Of a stretch of DNA of 64,000 nt, positions 50,456-58,037 are shown piece by piece; position 1 is the stretch's first letter, and each line of letters begins with the position of its first letter. Source of the stretch: Arthrobacter sp. TMP15 (lineage in GTDB: Bacteria; Actinomycetota; Actinomycetes; Actinomycetales; Micrococcaceae); NCBI RefSeq assembly GCF_039529835.1, contig NZ_CP154262.1:1860001-1924000 (forward strand), written 5' to 3'. The notes under the pieces were generated by a model, which did not search any database, was not told the origin of the DNA, and saw only the letters and a program-made list of their open reading frames with translations. Position numbers and translations under genes: made by a program.

Positions 50456-51121
50456 CTAGACGTTGAAGAATGGACGGGCTTTTGCCAGGCCGGTAACGAC
50501 CAAATCCGCTGGTTCGGTCGGTACCCAATCTGAAGCATCGAGGCGAAGACGGTCGGAGACGATGGCTCGCCCGGCGAGAACGTCCCGCGAGATGCCATCG
50601 TGAAGGTATCCGAGCCGACGCGAGACGCCCTGCGAACCAACATTGTCCTGGAACACCTCGGTCAGCGCGGTGACGGCTCCCAGTCCCTCAAAAGCAAGAC
50701 TCAGCAAGGCCGTCCGGGCCTCAGTACCAATACCCTGCCGGTGAAATTCAAAGCCAAGCCACGACTCGGTTTTTACTTCACGCAGTACAGGAAAATTGCG
50801 TGCCTTCAGCGTGACCATGCCTACTGGCTGGTCTCCTCGGAATACGCCCATTTCCAAGGCCCAATCCTCCGTACACCACGCGCCCCGTCGGCTCCAGTGC
50901 TGTTGCATCACGTGAAGTGCCCGCTCACGAGGAGGAAGATCTGTCCATGGTGTCAGAAATGGCTGCTCGCCAGGTTCGTGTACGCCATTGGCCGCGACCT
51001 GAGCCAGCTCGGATAACTCTTCATCGTTAGGAACGCGGAGTTCCAACCGCTTGGTTGCAAGCTTCAAGTGGGCGAGAGGCCAGTAATCGTTTAGCACTTC
51101 GCCAGTATCGCACGGCAGCAT
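50456..51121 (-). CDS. GNAT family N-acetyltransferase (RimJ-like)
   Basis: 221 residues from ATG 51121 (MLPCDTGEVLNDYWPLAHLKL; a GTG lies 17 codons upstream). Acetyltransf_3 pattern: LATKRLELRVPNDEEL, motif A WLGFEFHRQGIGTEARTALLSLAF, motif B DNVGSQGVSRRLGYLHDG. Encoded against the site orientation. Substrate unknown. Confidence 0.85.
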   Translation of the reverse strand: MLPCDTGEVLNDYWPLAHLKLATKRLELRVPNDEELSELAQVAANGVHEPGEQPFLTPWTDLPPRERALHVMQQHWSRRGAWCTEDWALEMGVFRGDQPVGMVTLKARNFPVLREVKTESWLGFEFHRQGIGTEARTALLSLAFEGLGAVTALTEVFQDNVGSQGVSRRLGYLHDGISRDVLAGRAIVSDRLRLDASDWVPTEPADLVVTGLAKARPFFNV

Positions 51122-51171
51122 CCACCGGTTTGCGTTTAGACACGCGAGAAAACGCAGGCCAACTTCCTCCA

Positions 51172-51205
51172 CTGCCCCGCAGAAGGTTGGCTCTGCGGGA
51201 ACTCA
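51172..51205 (+). repeat. Cassette site 44
   Basis: CTGCCCCGCAGAAG-GTT-GGCTCTGCGGGAAC; core GTT at 51186-51188. Confidence 0.82.
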
Positions 51206-51236
51206 AGACTGACGGCAAGAGAGAACCCAGTTGCCA

Positions 51237-51860
51237 CTATTTGGATCGATGACCCCTGAAAGTTTTGAGCGGGGCGATCTCGCGCCAGCCTAGGCTGTCA
51301 TAGAGGGGGCGACCCTCAGCGGATGCCATTAGCAGGCCCGTCTCAGCACCTTGCGAAACCGCCCAATGCTCCAGTCCGATCATAATTCTGCCCGCGAACC
51401 CTTGGCGGCGGAACGCATATTCGGTTCCGATCCGATCGAATACCGCATCCGATCCAGTGACTGCGACCTGACCCCGTGCCGCGGTATCGCCATTCACTTT
51501 CGCGGCAGCACTCGCCACTAGGTGTGAGGATTTGACCTCAATACCGTCTGGCGGTGTCCGAGACCCCATCTCCGTCATCATCATTCGTTCGTCATAGGTC
51601 ACGTCCGCAAGCCCGTCTGGTTGTGCTTTGGGCAAACAGCCAAGGACGGTCACCCACACGTCGGTGCGACCATTGGCAAGTTTCGCCACCTGATCTAACT
51701 CTTCACCCGTTGGCGAGACGACGAAGTATTCTGCCACGCGAGTTTCAGCACACACGTGCACCAGCCGACCATTAGCAGCCCGCTCACTCACTATGCCCCG
51801 TGTGAGGCACCAACCCTGAATCCAGCGTTCAAGGAGCTCAGGCAGCGGAGGCGTATACAT
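51237..51860 (-). CDS. GNAT family N-acetyltransferase
   Basis: About 207 residues from ATG 51860 (MYTPPLPELLERWIQGWCLTRG). The N-terminal half is divergent; motif A is IGTEYAFRRQGFAGRIMIGLEHWAV (about residues 145-169) and motif B is ASAEGRPLYDSLGWRE. It resembles two-lobed GNATs where only the C-terminal half binds acetyl-CoA. Against the site orientation. Confidence 0.8.
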   Translation of the reverse strand: MYTPPLPELLERWIQGWCLTRGIVSERAANGRLVHVCAETRVAEYFVVSPTGEELDQVAKLANGRTDVWVTVLGCLPKAQPDGLADVTYDERMMMTEMGSRTPPDGIEVKSSHLVASAAAKVNGDTAARGQVAVTGSDAVFDRIGTEYAFRRQGFAGRIMIGLEHWAVSQGAETGLLMASAEGRPLYDSLGWREIAPLKTFRGHRSK

Positions 51861-51997
51861 CACTGGCGAGCCTATCAGCGGCCAGGGCTCGCCTCCTCTT
51901 CATGGGTGAAGATGGCGAGCCCTGAATGATGCCAATTACATCTCGCTAGTAGCCTTAGCGCGCATCAAAGAATCGCTAGCGAATCCATTGGGTTCGC

Positions 51998-52030
51998 CGG
52001 GTCACTGAAGGTTCCCCCGTGGGCACTCCC
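51998..52030 (+). repeat. Cassette site 45
   Basis: GGGTCACTGAAG-GTTCC-CCCGTGGGCACTC; core GTT at 52011-52013. Confidence 0.75.
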
Positions 52031-52091
52031 ATGCCTTAAAGGATGCTGTGAAAAATCAGTTGATCAGTCCCGGAAATGTAGAGTTGAGGTC

Positions 52092-52524
52092 ATGTCTTCA
52101 ATCCGGAACCTTGCTGTGGGCTTGCCGATCAAAAATGGCCACATTCTCGCGCAAGTAGGGCACGACGCTGTGAAGGGCACGGACTACTTGCGCGCAATCG
52201 GCGGTGGAATCGAGGTCAGCGAGACCGCCGAGGAAGCGCTGCGACGGGAGTTCCTTGAGGAACTCGAAAACGAACTCGGTGCAGTTCAGTTACTCGGAGT
52301 CATCGAGAACATTTTTAGAATACGAGGGAAAACCCGGGCATGAGATAGTTCATGTCTTCGGCGTCCAGTCTGCTGAAATCGACTCGATCTCGCTCGACTC
52401 AAAACTGTACGTTCTGGATGAGGGAAGTACAGTCGCTTGGTTCAACATCTCTTGTATGGAGCAGCCCCTGTACCCGGAAGGATCCACGGCACTTATTTAT
52501 GTTTGGGAAGACTCAATCAAATAA
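52092..52524 (+). pseudogene. Nudix hydrolase gene with a single-base frameshift
   Basis: The first frame (52092-52343) carries the Nudix box GGGIEVSETAEEALRREFLEELENEL (with Asn at the usual Gly near the end). After ...VIENIF the protein continues in another frame with EYEGKPGHEIVHVFGVQSAEID... to the stop at 52524. The shift sits in GAACATTTTTAGAATACG, where one extra base after a T run breaks the frame. Combined length about 143 residues, normal for Nudix. It may be inactivated or a run-length reading error. Confidence 0.7.
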
Positions 52525-52551
52525 TCGAAAGGCCCAGATCAACTGCCTACG

Positions 52552-52582
52552 GCGTCCCGCCGAGGGTTCCACTTACGGGCAC
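52552..52582 (+). repeat. Cassette site 46
   Basis: GCGTCCCGCCGAGG-GTTCC-ACTTACGGGCACGC; core GTT at 52566-52568. Confidence 0.84.
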
Positions 52583-52607
52583 GCCACGGCAAAGAGAAAA
52601 TTGGATC

Positions 52608-53147
52608 ATGACAATGGGAACCGGCGATTTTGAGTTGACCATGGACGAGTTGCGAGTCGTGGCACGCTATGTAGCGGAGGCTGCACAGCAAGTGCTTCCT
52701 GTGTTTGAGGCTGCCAATCCAAACGATCCTCGGCCGCGCGCTGCCGTCGACGCTGCTTGGGAGTTTGTCGACGGCGCAAGAAGGACCAACCTACAGCGTG
52801 TCACAGCTGTAGACGCCCACCGTGCTGCAAAAGATGCGACCAACGAATCAGTACAACTGGCCGCACGCACTGCGGGCGACGCCGCAGCCGCTGCGTACCT
52901 GCACCCAATTGCGAAAGCGACTCAGGTGGGTCATATCCTGCGCGGGCTTGCAAGTGCGGCGCGCATAGCTGAGTTGGTTGCAGGCGACAATCCCGAGGTT
53001 GGTGACGTCTTCATTGAGCGAGCCAAGAACCATGCCACGCCAGTCCTGATCGATGTTCTCCGCCGGTATCCAATCGCACCAACGGGACAGAACCGCGTCA
53101 CTCACCTCATGAGTACCTTGGACTCCAAGCTACGCGAATCCCGTTGA
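52608..53147 (+). CDS. Putative immunity protein (Imm-5-like domain)
   Basis: 179 residues from ATG 52608 (MTMGTGDFELTMDELRVVARY). An all-helical, Ala-rich protein; the pattern ELRVVARYVAEAAQQVLPVFE, DPRPRAAVDAAWEFVDGARR, AAAAAYLHPIAKATQVGHILR and PVLIDVLRRYP matches the family annotated as putative immunity protein (Imm-5-like). It may protect against a polymorphic toxin, but no toxin gene is nearby. The TGA stop lies in the left arm of site 47. Confidence 0.75.
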   Translation: MTMGTGDFELTMDELRVVARYVAEAAQQVLPVFEAANPNDPRPRAAVDAAWEFVDGARRTNLQRVTAVDAHRAAKDATNESVQLAARTAGDAAAAAYLHPIAKATQVGHILRGLASAARIAELVAGDNPEVGDVFIERAKNHATPVLIDVLRRYPIAPTGQNRVTHLMSTLDSKLRESR

Positions 53148-53167
53148 GGGTTCGGCTTATGGGAAGC
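53136..53167 (+). repeat. Cassette site 47
   Basis: CGAATCCCGTTGAGG-GTTC-GGCTTATGGGAAGC; core GTT at 53150-53152. It holds the stop codon of the preceding gene. Confidence 0.8.
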
Positions 53168-53194
53168 CTCCAATGGTGCTGCTAGGGTCGAATT

Positions 53195-53737
53195 ATGCCC
53201 ATCACCTTCGTTCCAATGACGCCGGCCGACACGGAAGATATCGTCAGCTTCCTGATATCAAACAGTTTCCCCTTCCATGTTCATGCGACCCCGCAAGCTG
53301 CGAACATACGGACGAAGATTGAGAATGGGCGTTTTTGGAACGATGACACCCAGGGCTATTGGATAGTGATGGACGAACATCGTATCGGCATGGTCGCCCT
53401 GGAAGACTTGCAAGAAGAAGATTCCCCCCTCTTCGACCTGCGCCTGGACGAGGCCCAACGAGGTAAAGGTGTCGGCCTGGAAGTGCTGCGTTCTCTCTGC
53501 GACATGGTTTTCAAAACGATGCCGAACACGCTCCGCTTCGAGGGACAAACACGAGAAGACAACATCGCCATGCGCAAGACCTTCCTTCGCGCAGGTTTCC
53601 TCAAGGAGGCGCACTACCGGATGGGATGGCCGACCAACGACGGCGGACATGTCGCTTCCATCGCCTACTCGATCTTGCGCCAAGACTGGGTAACCGGGGA
53701 CGTGACCCGTTTCGACTGGGAAGACTTAGCTATCTAG
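53195..53737 (+). CDS. GNAT family N-acetyltransferase
   Basis: 180 residues. N-terminal ITFVPMTPADTEDIVSFLISN, motif A LFDLRLDEAQRGKGVGLEVLRSLCD (about residues 78-102), motif B DNIAMRKTFLRAGFLKEAHYR. The C-terminal AYSILRQDW is the usual GNAT strand. In site orientation, alone in its cassette. Confidence 0.87.
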   Translation: MPITFVPMTPADTEDIVSFLISNSFPFHVHATPQAANIRTKIENGRFWNDDTQGYWIVMDEHRIGMVALEDLQEEDSPLFDLRLDEAQRGKGVGLEVLRSLCDMVFKTMPNTLRFEGQTREDNIAMRKTFLRAGFLKEAHYRMGWPTNDGGHVASIAYSILRQDWVTGDVTRFDWEDLAI

Positions 53738-53741
53738 AATT

Positions 53742-53773
53742 TCGTCCCGCAAACCGTTCCGCATATGGTTGTA
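53742..53773 (+). repeat. Cassette site 48
   Basis: TCGTCCCGCAAACC-GTTCC-GCATATGGTTG; core GTT at 53756-53758. Confidence 0.82.
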
Positions 53774-53877
53774 GGTAGTAGCTGGCCACATTGTCGTGGC
53801 AGTGCCGCACGTGTTTGGAGCAAGGAAGCGCACGACGAAATTAGTTAGCCGAAGAGGTTGCCGAGGCTGATGGGCTC

Positions 53878-54309
53878 TTACGGATCTAAGACGAGAATGT
53901 TTTCCGTAACCTTGGTCCATCCAGGTTCTAGCTTTGCCGTATCCGAACCATCCGCCAGGAGTCTTGCCGATGACACGCCTGCTCCAGCAGACTCGACAAT
54001 CTGACCAGTACCGGTATTCGGGCCACATCCCACAAACCAATTCGGGGGCTCACCAGGTGGAACTACGGCGAGGCAAGCAGTCTTAGAATCATCGCTTTCC
54101 GCAACGAAATAGCGGACCCCATCACGGGTTGCCAGTAGCCGCGCGGTTTCACCATTGACTGGCTCTGGGACCGTAACAAATGCGGGCAAAGCATCTGCCG
54201 GCGTAGCATCACGGTTGAGTGCTTTGATTTCTGGTTGACCAGAACAACCACTCAGCAGAAGAACTGCAATACCCGCAGCAGCAACTAGCGAAAATGACGC
54301 ACGTTTCAT
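53878..54309 (-). CDS. Small lipoprotein, unknown function
   Basis: 143 residues from ATG 54309 (MKRASFSLVAAAGIAVLLLSGC; GGGGGA upstream). Lipobox LLLSGC with Cys at about residue 22. The mature domain contains TRDGVRYFVAESDDSKTACLAVVPP and NWFVGCGPNTGTG, with two Cys that could pair. Similar small lipoproteins are common in actinobacteria. Against the site orientation. Confidence 0.72.
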   Translation of the reverse strand: MKRASFSLVAAAGIAVLLLSGCSGQPEIKALNRDATPADALPAFVTVPEPVNGETARLLATRDGVRYFVAESDDSKTACLAVVPPGEPPNWFVGCGPNTGTGQIVESAGAGVSSARLLADGSDTAKLEPGWTKVTENILVLDP

Positions 54310-54403
54310 GTGATCCCCCATGTCGATTTCACTAGACGCTACAGCAACCGTGTCCAGTGAACCAATGAATCGAACACGACGACGCTCAAGAGCGCGTCCC
54401 GGT

Positions 54404-54433
54404 GACCGTTCCCCTCTGGAACTGCCATGGCAC
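54404..54433 (+). repeat. Cassette site 49
   Basis: GCGTCCCGGTGACC-GTTCC-CCTCTGGAACTG; core GTT at 54418-54420. Confidence 0.83.
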
Positions 54434-54465
54434 GACTTTCTGGCTCCCGCGTGCGCCTGAATCCA

Positions 54466-54497
54466 CAGGCCGGTATCCGACCGGCTTGCGGCACGGG
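54466..54497 (+). repeat. Cassette site 50 (AC-core variant)
   Basis: AGGCCGGTATCCG-ACCG-GCTTGCGGCACGG. Only about 62 bp from site 49, whose right arm pairs with this left arm: a gene-less mini-cassette. No gene in 54498-54675. Confidence 0.62.
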
Positions 54498-54675
54498 CCG
54501 AAACTCTTATCCGGACATACCCCTTGCAGGACGGTGCTGTAACTTTTTACGCCGACTTCGACCCCCGCAAGGGTAATCGGTGCCCACAATTTGCTGGCTG
54601 CTGAATCCTAGGGGCGGTACCGTCACGTTCGCGAAGACTTATTAGCTAATGACTTATGCATGCAAGTATGAATTC

Positions 54676-55704
54676 ATGGAGATTCGATACCCTACTCCGC
54701 TAGTAGCCGGGGATGTAATAGGCGTTACTTCCCCCTCGACTGGTGTGCCAAGATCGCTTACGCGGCGCTTGAATTTTGCGGTACAGCAATTGCGTGACCG
54801 TGGTTTCGCGGTGGTTGTGGGCGACTGTATGGACGGTTCCACTCACATCAGCGCACCCGCTCAACAACGAGCCCGTGAGCTAATGAGGATGATTTTGGAC
54901 CCCACTATCAAAGCCATTGTGCCTCCGTGGGGAGGGGCAACCGCCATTGACCTTATTCCTCACCTTGATTTCGATGCACTCACTTCCGCAGAACCAACCT
55001 GGTTCGTGGGGTACTCCGATATTTCAACGTTACTCACCCCAATCACTCTCCGAACAGGTATGGCAACGCTCCATGGGAGCAACCTCCTGGACACGCCATA
55101 TCGTGTCCCGGAATCATTGATGTCATGGATAGATATCGCTTCACTGCCTACTGGCTCAAGTTTCAAGCAAGCATCACCGGGCGTTTATCGTGTCAATGAC
55201 TGGGACGATTGGGAAAACCAGCCCGAATTAACTGAAAATACATGGAACGGCACCGGAGCTTGGGAACGGCTCGACACCGGCCAGGACGAGGTAAGCGTTA
55301 CAGGCCGTCTAATCGGCGGATGCATAGAGACCATGGTCAACCTTGCCGGTACCCCCTACCTGAATTCCGAAGCGTTGCGCAAATACCACTCTGGCTCCTT
55401 GATCGTCTATATAGAAGCTTCCGGTGTTGATGCAACCACGATTTGCCGCCACCTCCACGGTATGCGCTTAGCCGGCTTCTTCGACGGTGCCGAAGCCATT
55501 CTCGTGGGACGCACCGGCGCCCCTGACTCTGCGACGCTCACCCAGGCAGAGGCGGCCCTCGACGCCCTGGGAACGCTCGGCATACCCATCATCGGCAATG
55601 TGGAATGCGGCCATGTCCCGCCACAACTCCCAATCGTCAACGGAGCCCAAGGCCACCTTGTATTCAACGAAAAAGACCAATACCTAGAACAGACTTTGGC
55701 CTGA
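54676..55704 (+). CDS. LD-carboxypeptidase family (S66), MccF-like
   Basis: About 342 residues from ATG 54676 (MEIRYPTPLVAGDVIGVTSPS; an upstream in-frame ATG is at 54649). S66 hallmarks: GDVIGVTSPSTG, APAQQRARELMRMILDPTIKAIVPPWGG, nucleophile Ser in FVGYSDISTL (about residue 118), and C-terminal NVECGHVPPQLPIVNG with the catalytic His. The family includes LdcA and the microcin-C immunity peptidase MccF; conservation of a Trp-rich insertion (NDWDDWENQPE) favours the MccF side. Self-immunity to nucleotide-peptide antibiotics is possible. Confidence 0.86.
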   Translation: MEIRYPTPLVAGDVIGVTSPSTGVPRSLTRRLNFAVQQLRDRGFAVVVGDCMDGSTHISAPAQQRARELMRMILDPTIKAIVPPWGGATAIDLIPHLDFDALTSAEPTWFVGYSDISTLLTPITLRTGMATLHGSNLLDTPYRVPESLMSWIDIASLPTGSSFKQASPGVYRVNDWDDWENQPELTENTWNGTGAWERLDTGQDEVSVTGRLIGGCIETMVNLAGTPYLNSEALRKYHSGSLIVYIEASGVDATTICRHLHGMRLAGFFDGAEAILVGRTGAPDSATLTQAEAALDALGTLGIPIIGNVECGHVPPQLPIVNGAQGHLVFNEKDQYLEQTLA

Positions 55705-55834
55705 TCCTAGGAATCGACTTCAAGCCACCACTCATAGGTGCGGAAGCGGATCAACCAGGCCTTGACCAAGTCCAACAGGCGGGTCGGCCAGAAGATTAGG
55801 ATTGAAACTCAACAATCGACTTGACAGGTGAACG

Positions 55835-56425
55835 ATGAGTCTTTCAAAGGCCTACCCACATGGCCCTAGGCTGAGTTTCCGTGACTTCACGGCGGAGGAC
55901 ATCCCGGCTGTGCACGAGTTCACCTCAGATCCTGAGGTTACTCGCTGGTCAACATGGGGACCGAATACTTTAGAGCAAACAATTTCCTTTGTTAAGGATG
56001 CGGCCCGTGCGCACCTGGAAGAGGGCCGATCAGCGTTTTCACTTGCTGCTGTTTTAGAGGGTAAGACCATTGGCTCTGTGGCCATTTGGACTACCAATCC
56101 ATACGATCACAACGGAGAGCTTGGATACACCTTCCACCGCTCCTACTGGGGAAACGGCTATGCCACCGAAACTACGGTCCAGCTACTTAAATTTGGGTTC
56201 GATACGCTCAAACTGGAGCGAATCAGCGCCACCTGCCATCCTGGCAACATCGGTTCAATTCGAGTTCTAGAAAAGAGCGGGTTCACCCTAGAGGGGCGGC
56301 TTCGTTCCCACCGATTGGTGCGAGGAGTTCGCGGGGACTCTATGCTCTATTCCATTTTGCGCGATGAACACGCCAGCGTAAGAGCCGAGACAATAACTGA
56401 CTTGGAAAACGACGAATCACGTTAA
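55835..56425 (+). CDS. GNAT family N-acetyltransferase (RimJ/RimL-like)
   Basis: 196 residues, Acetyltransf_3: GPRLSFRDFTAEDIPAVHEFTSDPEVTRW, motif A LGYTFHRSYWGNGYATETTVQLLKFGF (about residues 96-122), motif B NIGSIRVLEKSGFTLEGRLR. It follows the MccF-like gene by 130 bp with no clear site between, so the two probably share one cassette (54481-56436), both in site orientation. Confidence 0.88.
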   Translation: MSLSKAYPHGPRLSFRDFTAEDIPAVHEFTSDPEVTRWSTWGPNTLEQTISFVKDAARAHLEEGRSAFSLAAVLEGKTIGSVAIWTTNPYDHNGELGYTFHRSYWGNGYATETTVQLLKFGFDTLKLERISATCHPGNIGSIRVLEKSGFTLEGRLRSHRLVRGVRGDSMLYSILRDEHASVRAETITDLENDESR

Positions 56426-56455
56426 TCCCACTCAACATTCCGCATACGGACGCGA
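56421..56455 (+). repeat. Cassette site 51 (CATTCC core)
   Basis: GTTAATCCCACTCAAC-ATTCC-GCATACGGACGCG. The right arm (GCATACGGACGCG) pairs with the left arm of site 52. Confidence 0.72.
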
Positions 56456-56552
56456 AATCGCTGATTGGAAGAATTTCAATAGTCCTTGCAGCCATCATGG
56501 ACAACCGCAGCTGCTTTCGATGTGTGAGTTCTGCTGCGGTGTCGGCGGGGAC

Positions 56553-56735
56553 TTAGTTTCGGTTCCGTGAAGTGCGGTTCTGTCTTTTTTGTATCAGTAT
56601 CGACATGATAATGATCAGAACACCGAGGACGGCAGCTAGCAACGCCACTCCTTGATTCTCGAGTGAGTTCGAAATAATCAAACCCGCGAAGATGACCACG
56701 ACAGTGAGGGTTAAACCGATGGGCAAAGGTTTCAT
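56553..56735 (-). CDS. Small two-span membrane protein, 60 aa
   Basis: 60 residues: MKPLPIGLTLTVVVIFAGLII then a second helix LLAAVLGVLIIIMSILIQ and a basic tail KRQNRTSRNRN. The short linker NSLENQGV suggests a helical hairpin with both ends in the cytoplasm. Function unknown. Against the site orientation. Confidence 0.6.
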   Translation of the reverse strand: MKPLPIGLTLTVVVIFAGLIISNSLENQGVALLAAVLGVLIIIMSILIQKRQNRTSRNRN

Positions 56736-56932
56736 TTAGTCTCCGATGATTGAAGATGACTCGCTGTCGGCAGTTCTCCGATGATCGAGCAACCAAGGGC
56801 GAACCAAGGAATTATGCGATTCACGGTGCACTCTCCAACGTATGCGAAACTCGCATGATTATCGAACTCTATTCGAAGACGCACCAGACTGTGATCGCAC
56901 TAGCGAATTGCTCCACCATTCACGGATGAGTG

Positions 56933-56964
56933 GCTGTACCACTGGCGGTTCCGCAGTGAAACAT
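56933..56964 (+). repeat. Cassette site 52
   Basis: TGTACCACTGGCG-GTTCC-GCAGTGAAACATG; core GTT at 56948-56950. CACTG/CAGTG inner palindrome. Confidence 0.72.
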
Positions 56965-57041
56965 GCTCCGGCAGTGTCACACCAATCTCTCTAATGGTTC
57001 TTGGTAGGCACGGTTCCGCGGCTGGGTTGGTTCGGGATTGT

Positions 57042-57338
57042 TTACGAGAACCGGCCTGTCAGGTGCACGGTGACTTCGTCGCCCATGCCCTTCGCGAGGA
57101 GCTTCCGGAACGCCGCCCGCAGCGGCATCATGTGAGTACCGCCACCCACGGGCAACATGGTGGCTTCGTAGGGGTAGCCGTCGACGGTGCCACCAATCTT
57201 GACTGCTTTGCCGGTGCCGAAGAATTCGGCGGAGTTGGGCATCTGGATGCAGGGCCAACCGCTTTTGGAGTCAGCAATGACGGTGGCCGTGAATATGGCT
57301 TCGAGTTTCTGTTCGGGATGGTCGGGTGTGGTCGTCAT
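57042..57338 (-). CDS. DUF1905 protein
   Basis: 98 residues. The DUF1905 beta-barrel-like pattern is clear: EAIFTATVIADSKSGWPCIQMPNSAEFFGTGKAVKIGGTVDGYPYEATMLPVGGGTHMMPLRAAFRK, ending with a DEVTVHLTG strand. Its function is unknown; it is often linked to YdeI-type proteins. The start overlaps the upstream gene by ATGA (57335-57338). Confidence 0.88.
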   Translation of the reverse strand: MTTTPDHPEQKLEAIFTATVIADSKSGWPCIQMPNSAEFFGTGKAVKIGGTVDGYPYEATMLPVGGGTHMMPLRAAFRKLLAKGMGDEVTVHLTGRFS

Positions 57339-57985
57339 GATTCCTCGCTTGGTGTCGTCACAAAGTTGCGGGCTCCGGGTCCGGTGAGTTCCTCGGCCTC
57401 GACGGGTCTGCCTGACACGGCAAGTAAAAGGACAATTGCGGGGCCGTGTACCTCTGGGCCGTCGCCGTGCTCGAAAGATGTATCGGTAGCGATCAAGCGC
57501 AGCCCGTGAGCCTCCTCCTTGCCGCCGCCCATCTTGACACTGGTCTTCACCTGGTAGGCAAGCGCGCGGGAGACATATGCGGGCGGGTAGTTGCGCCGGA
57601 TCTTGAGAGGACGGCGAATATCCTCACCGTGTATGAATACCTCCACCAGTCGAGTGGCCAATGCCGCCGGTGGTGTGGCGGTGTGGCTGCATACTTCCTG
57701 AAACGCGTTCAGCGTGTCGTCCGAATTGGCTGCTTTCTCCCGAGTGATCCCGACGGCGTTATCTCGGTCGAAGTCGAAACCAGCAGCCACCATGCGACGC
57801 ACAAATCCCAGGCGGGTCGTCTTGGCCGAATCCACGAGGTGAGCCAGAACATCGTGGACGTCCCAGCCGGGACACGATGAAGGAGTGCGCCACTTGTCAG
57901 GTTCAAGTCTTGAAAGGTCCTCGATCAGCGCCTGCCGTTCGAAATGTACAGCAGCCCAGATTTCAGAATTGGACAAGTTCGTCAT
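57335..57985 (-). CDS. Maleylpyruvate isomerase-family (mycothiol-dependent) protein
   Basis: 216 residues. N-terminal MDMPI bundle with SSCPGWDVHDVLAHLVDSAKT (metal His, about residues 37-57) and the second metal region TRLVEVFIHGEDIRRPL. The C-terminal SCP2/MDMPI_C-like part follows. It leads a two-gene operon with DUF1905 and is divergent from the HxlR regulator, its likely controller. Confidence 0.86.
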   Translation of the reverse strand: MTNLSNSEIWAAVHFERQALIEDLSRLEPDKWRTPSSCPGWDVHDVLAHLVDSAKTTRLGFVRRMVAAGFDFDRDNAVGITREKAANSDDTLNAFQEVCSHTATPPAALATRLVEVFIHGEDIRRPLKIRRNYPPAYVSRALAYQVKTSVKMGGGKEEAHGLRLIATDTSFEHGDGPEVHGPAIVLLLAVSGRPVEAEELTGPGARNFVTTPSEES

Positions 57986-58037
57986 GTAACTATTGTTGCA
58001 GTAGTGCTTACTTCTTTACAAGTAGTAGAATGGAATC
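57986..58037. promoter_or_regulatory. Divergent promoter between MDMPI operon and HxlR gene
   Basis: 52 bp with a CTTACTTCTTTACAAGTAG imperfect inverted repeat, likely the HxlR operator overlapping both promoters. Confidence 0.5.

Noticed and set aside
55705-55834. Site between the MccF-like and GNAT genes (AAGTCCAACAGGCGGGTCGG)
   Set aside because: Weak arms and no complementarity with either neighbour; the outer arms pair acceptably as one cassette.
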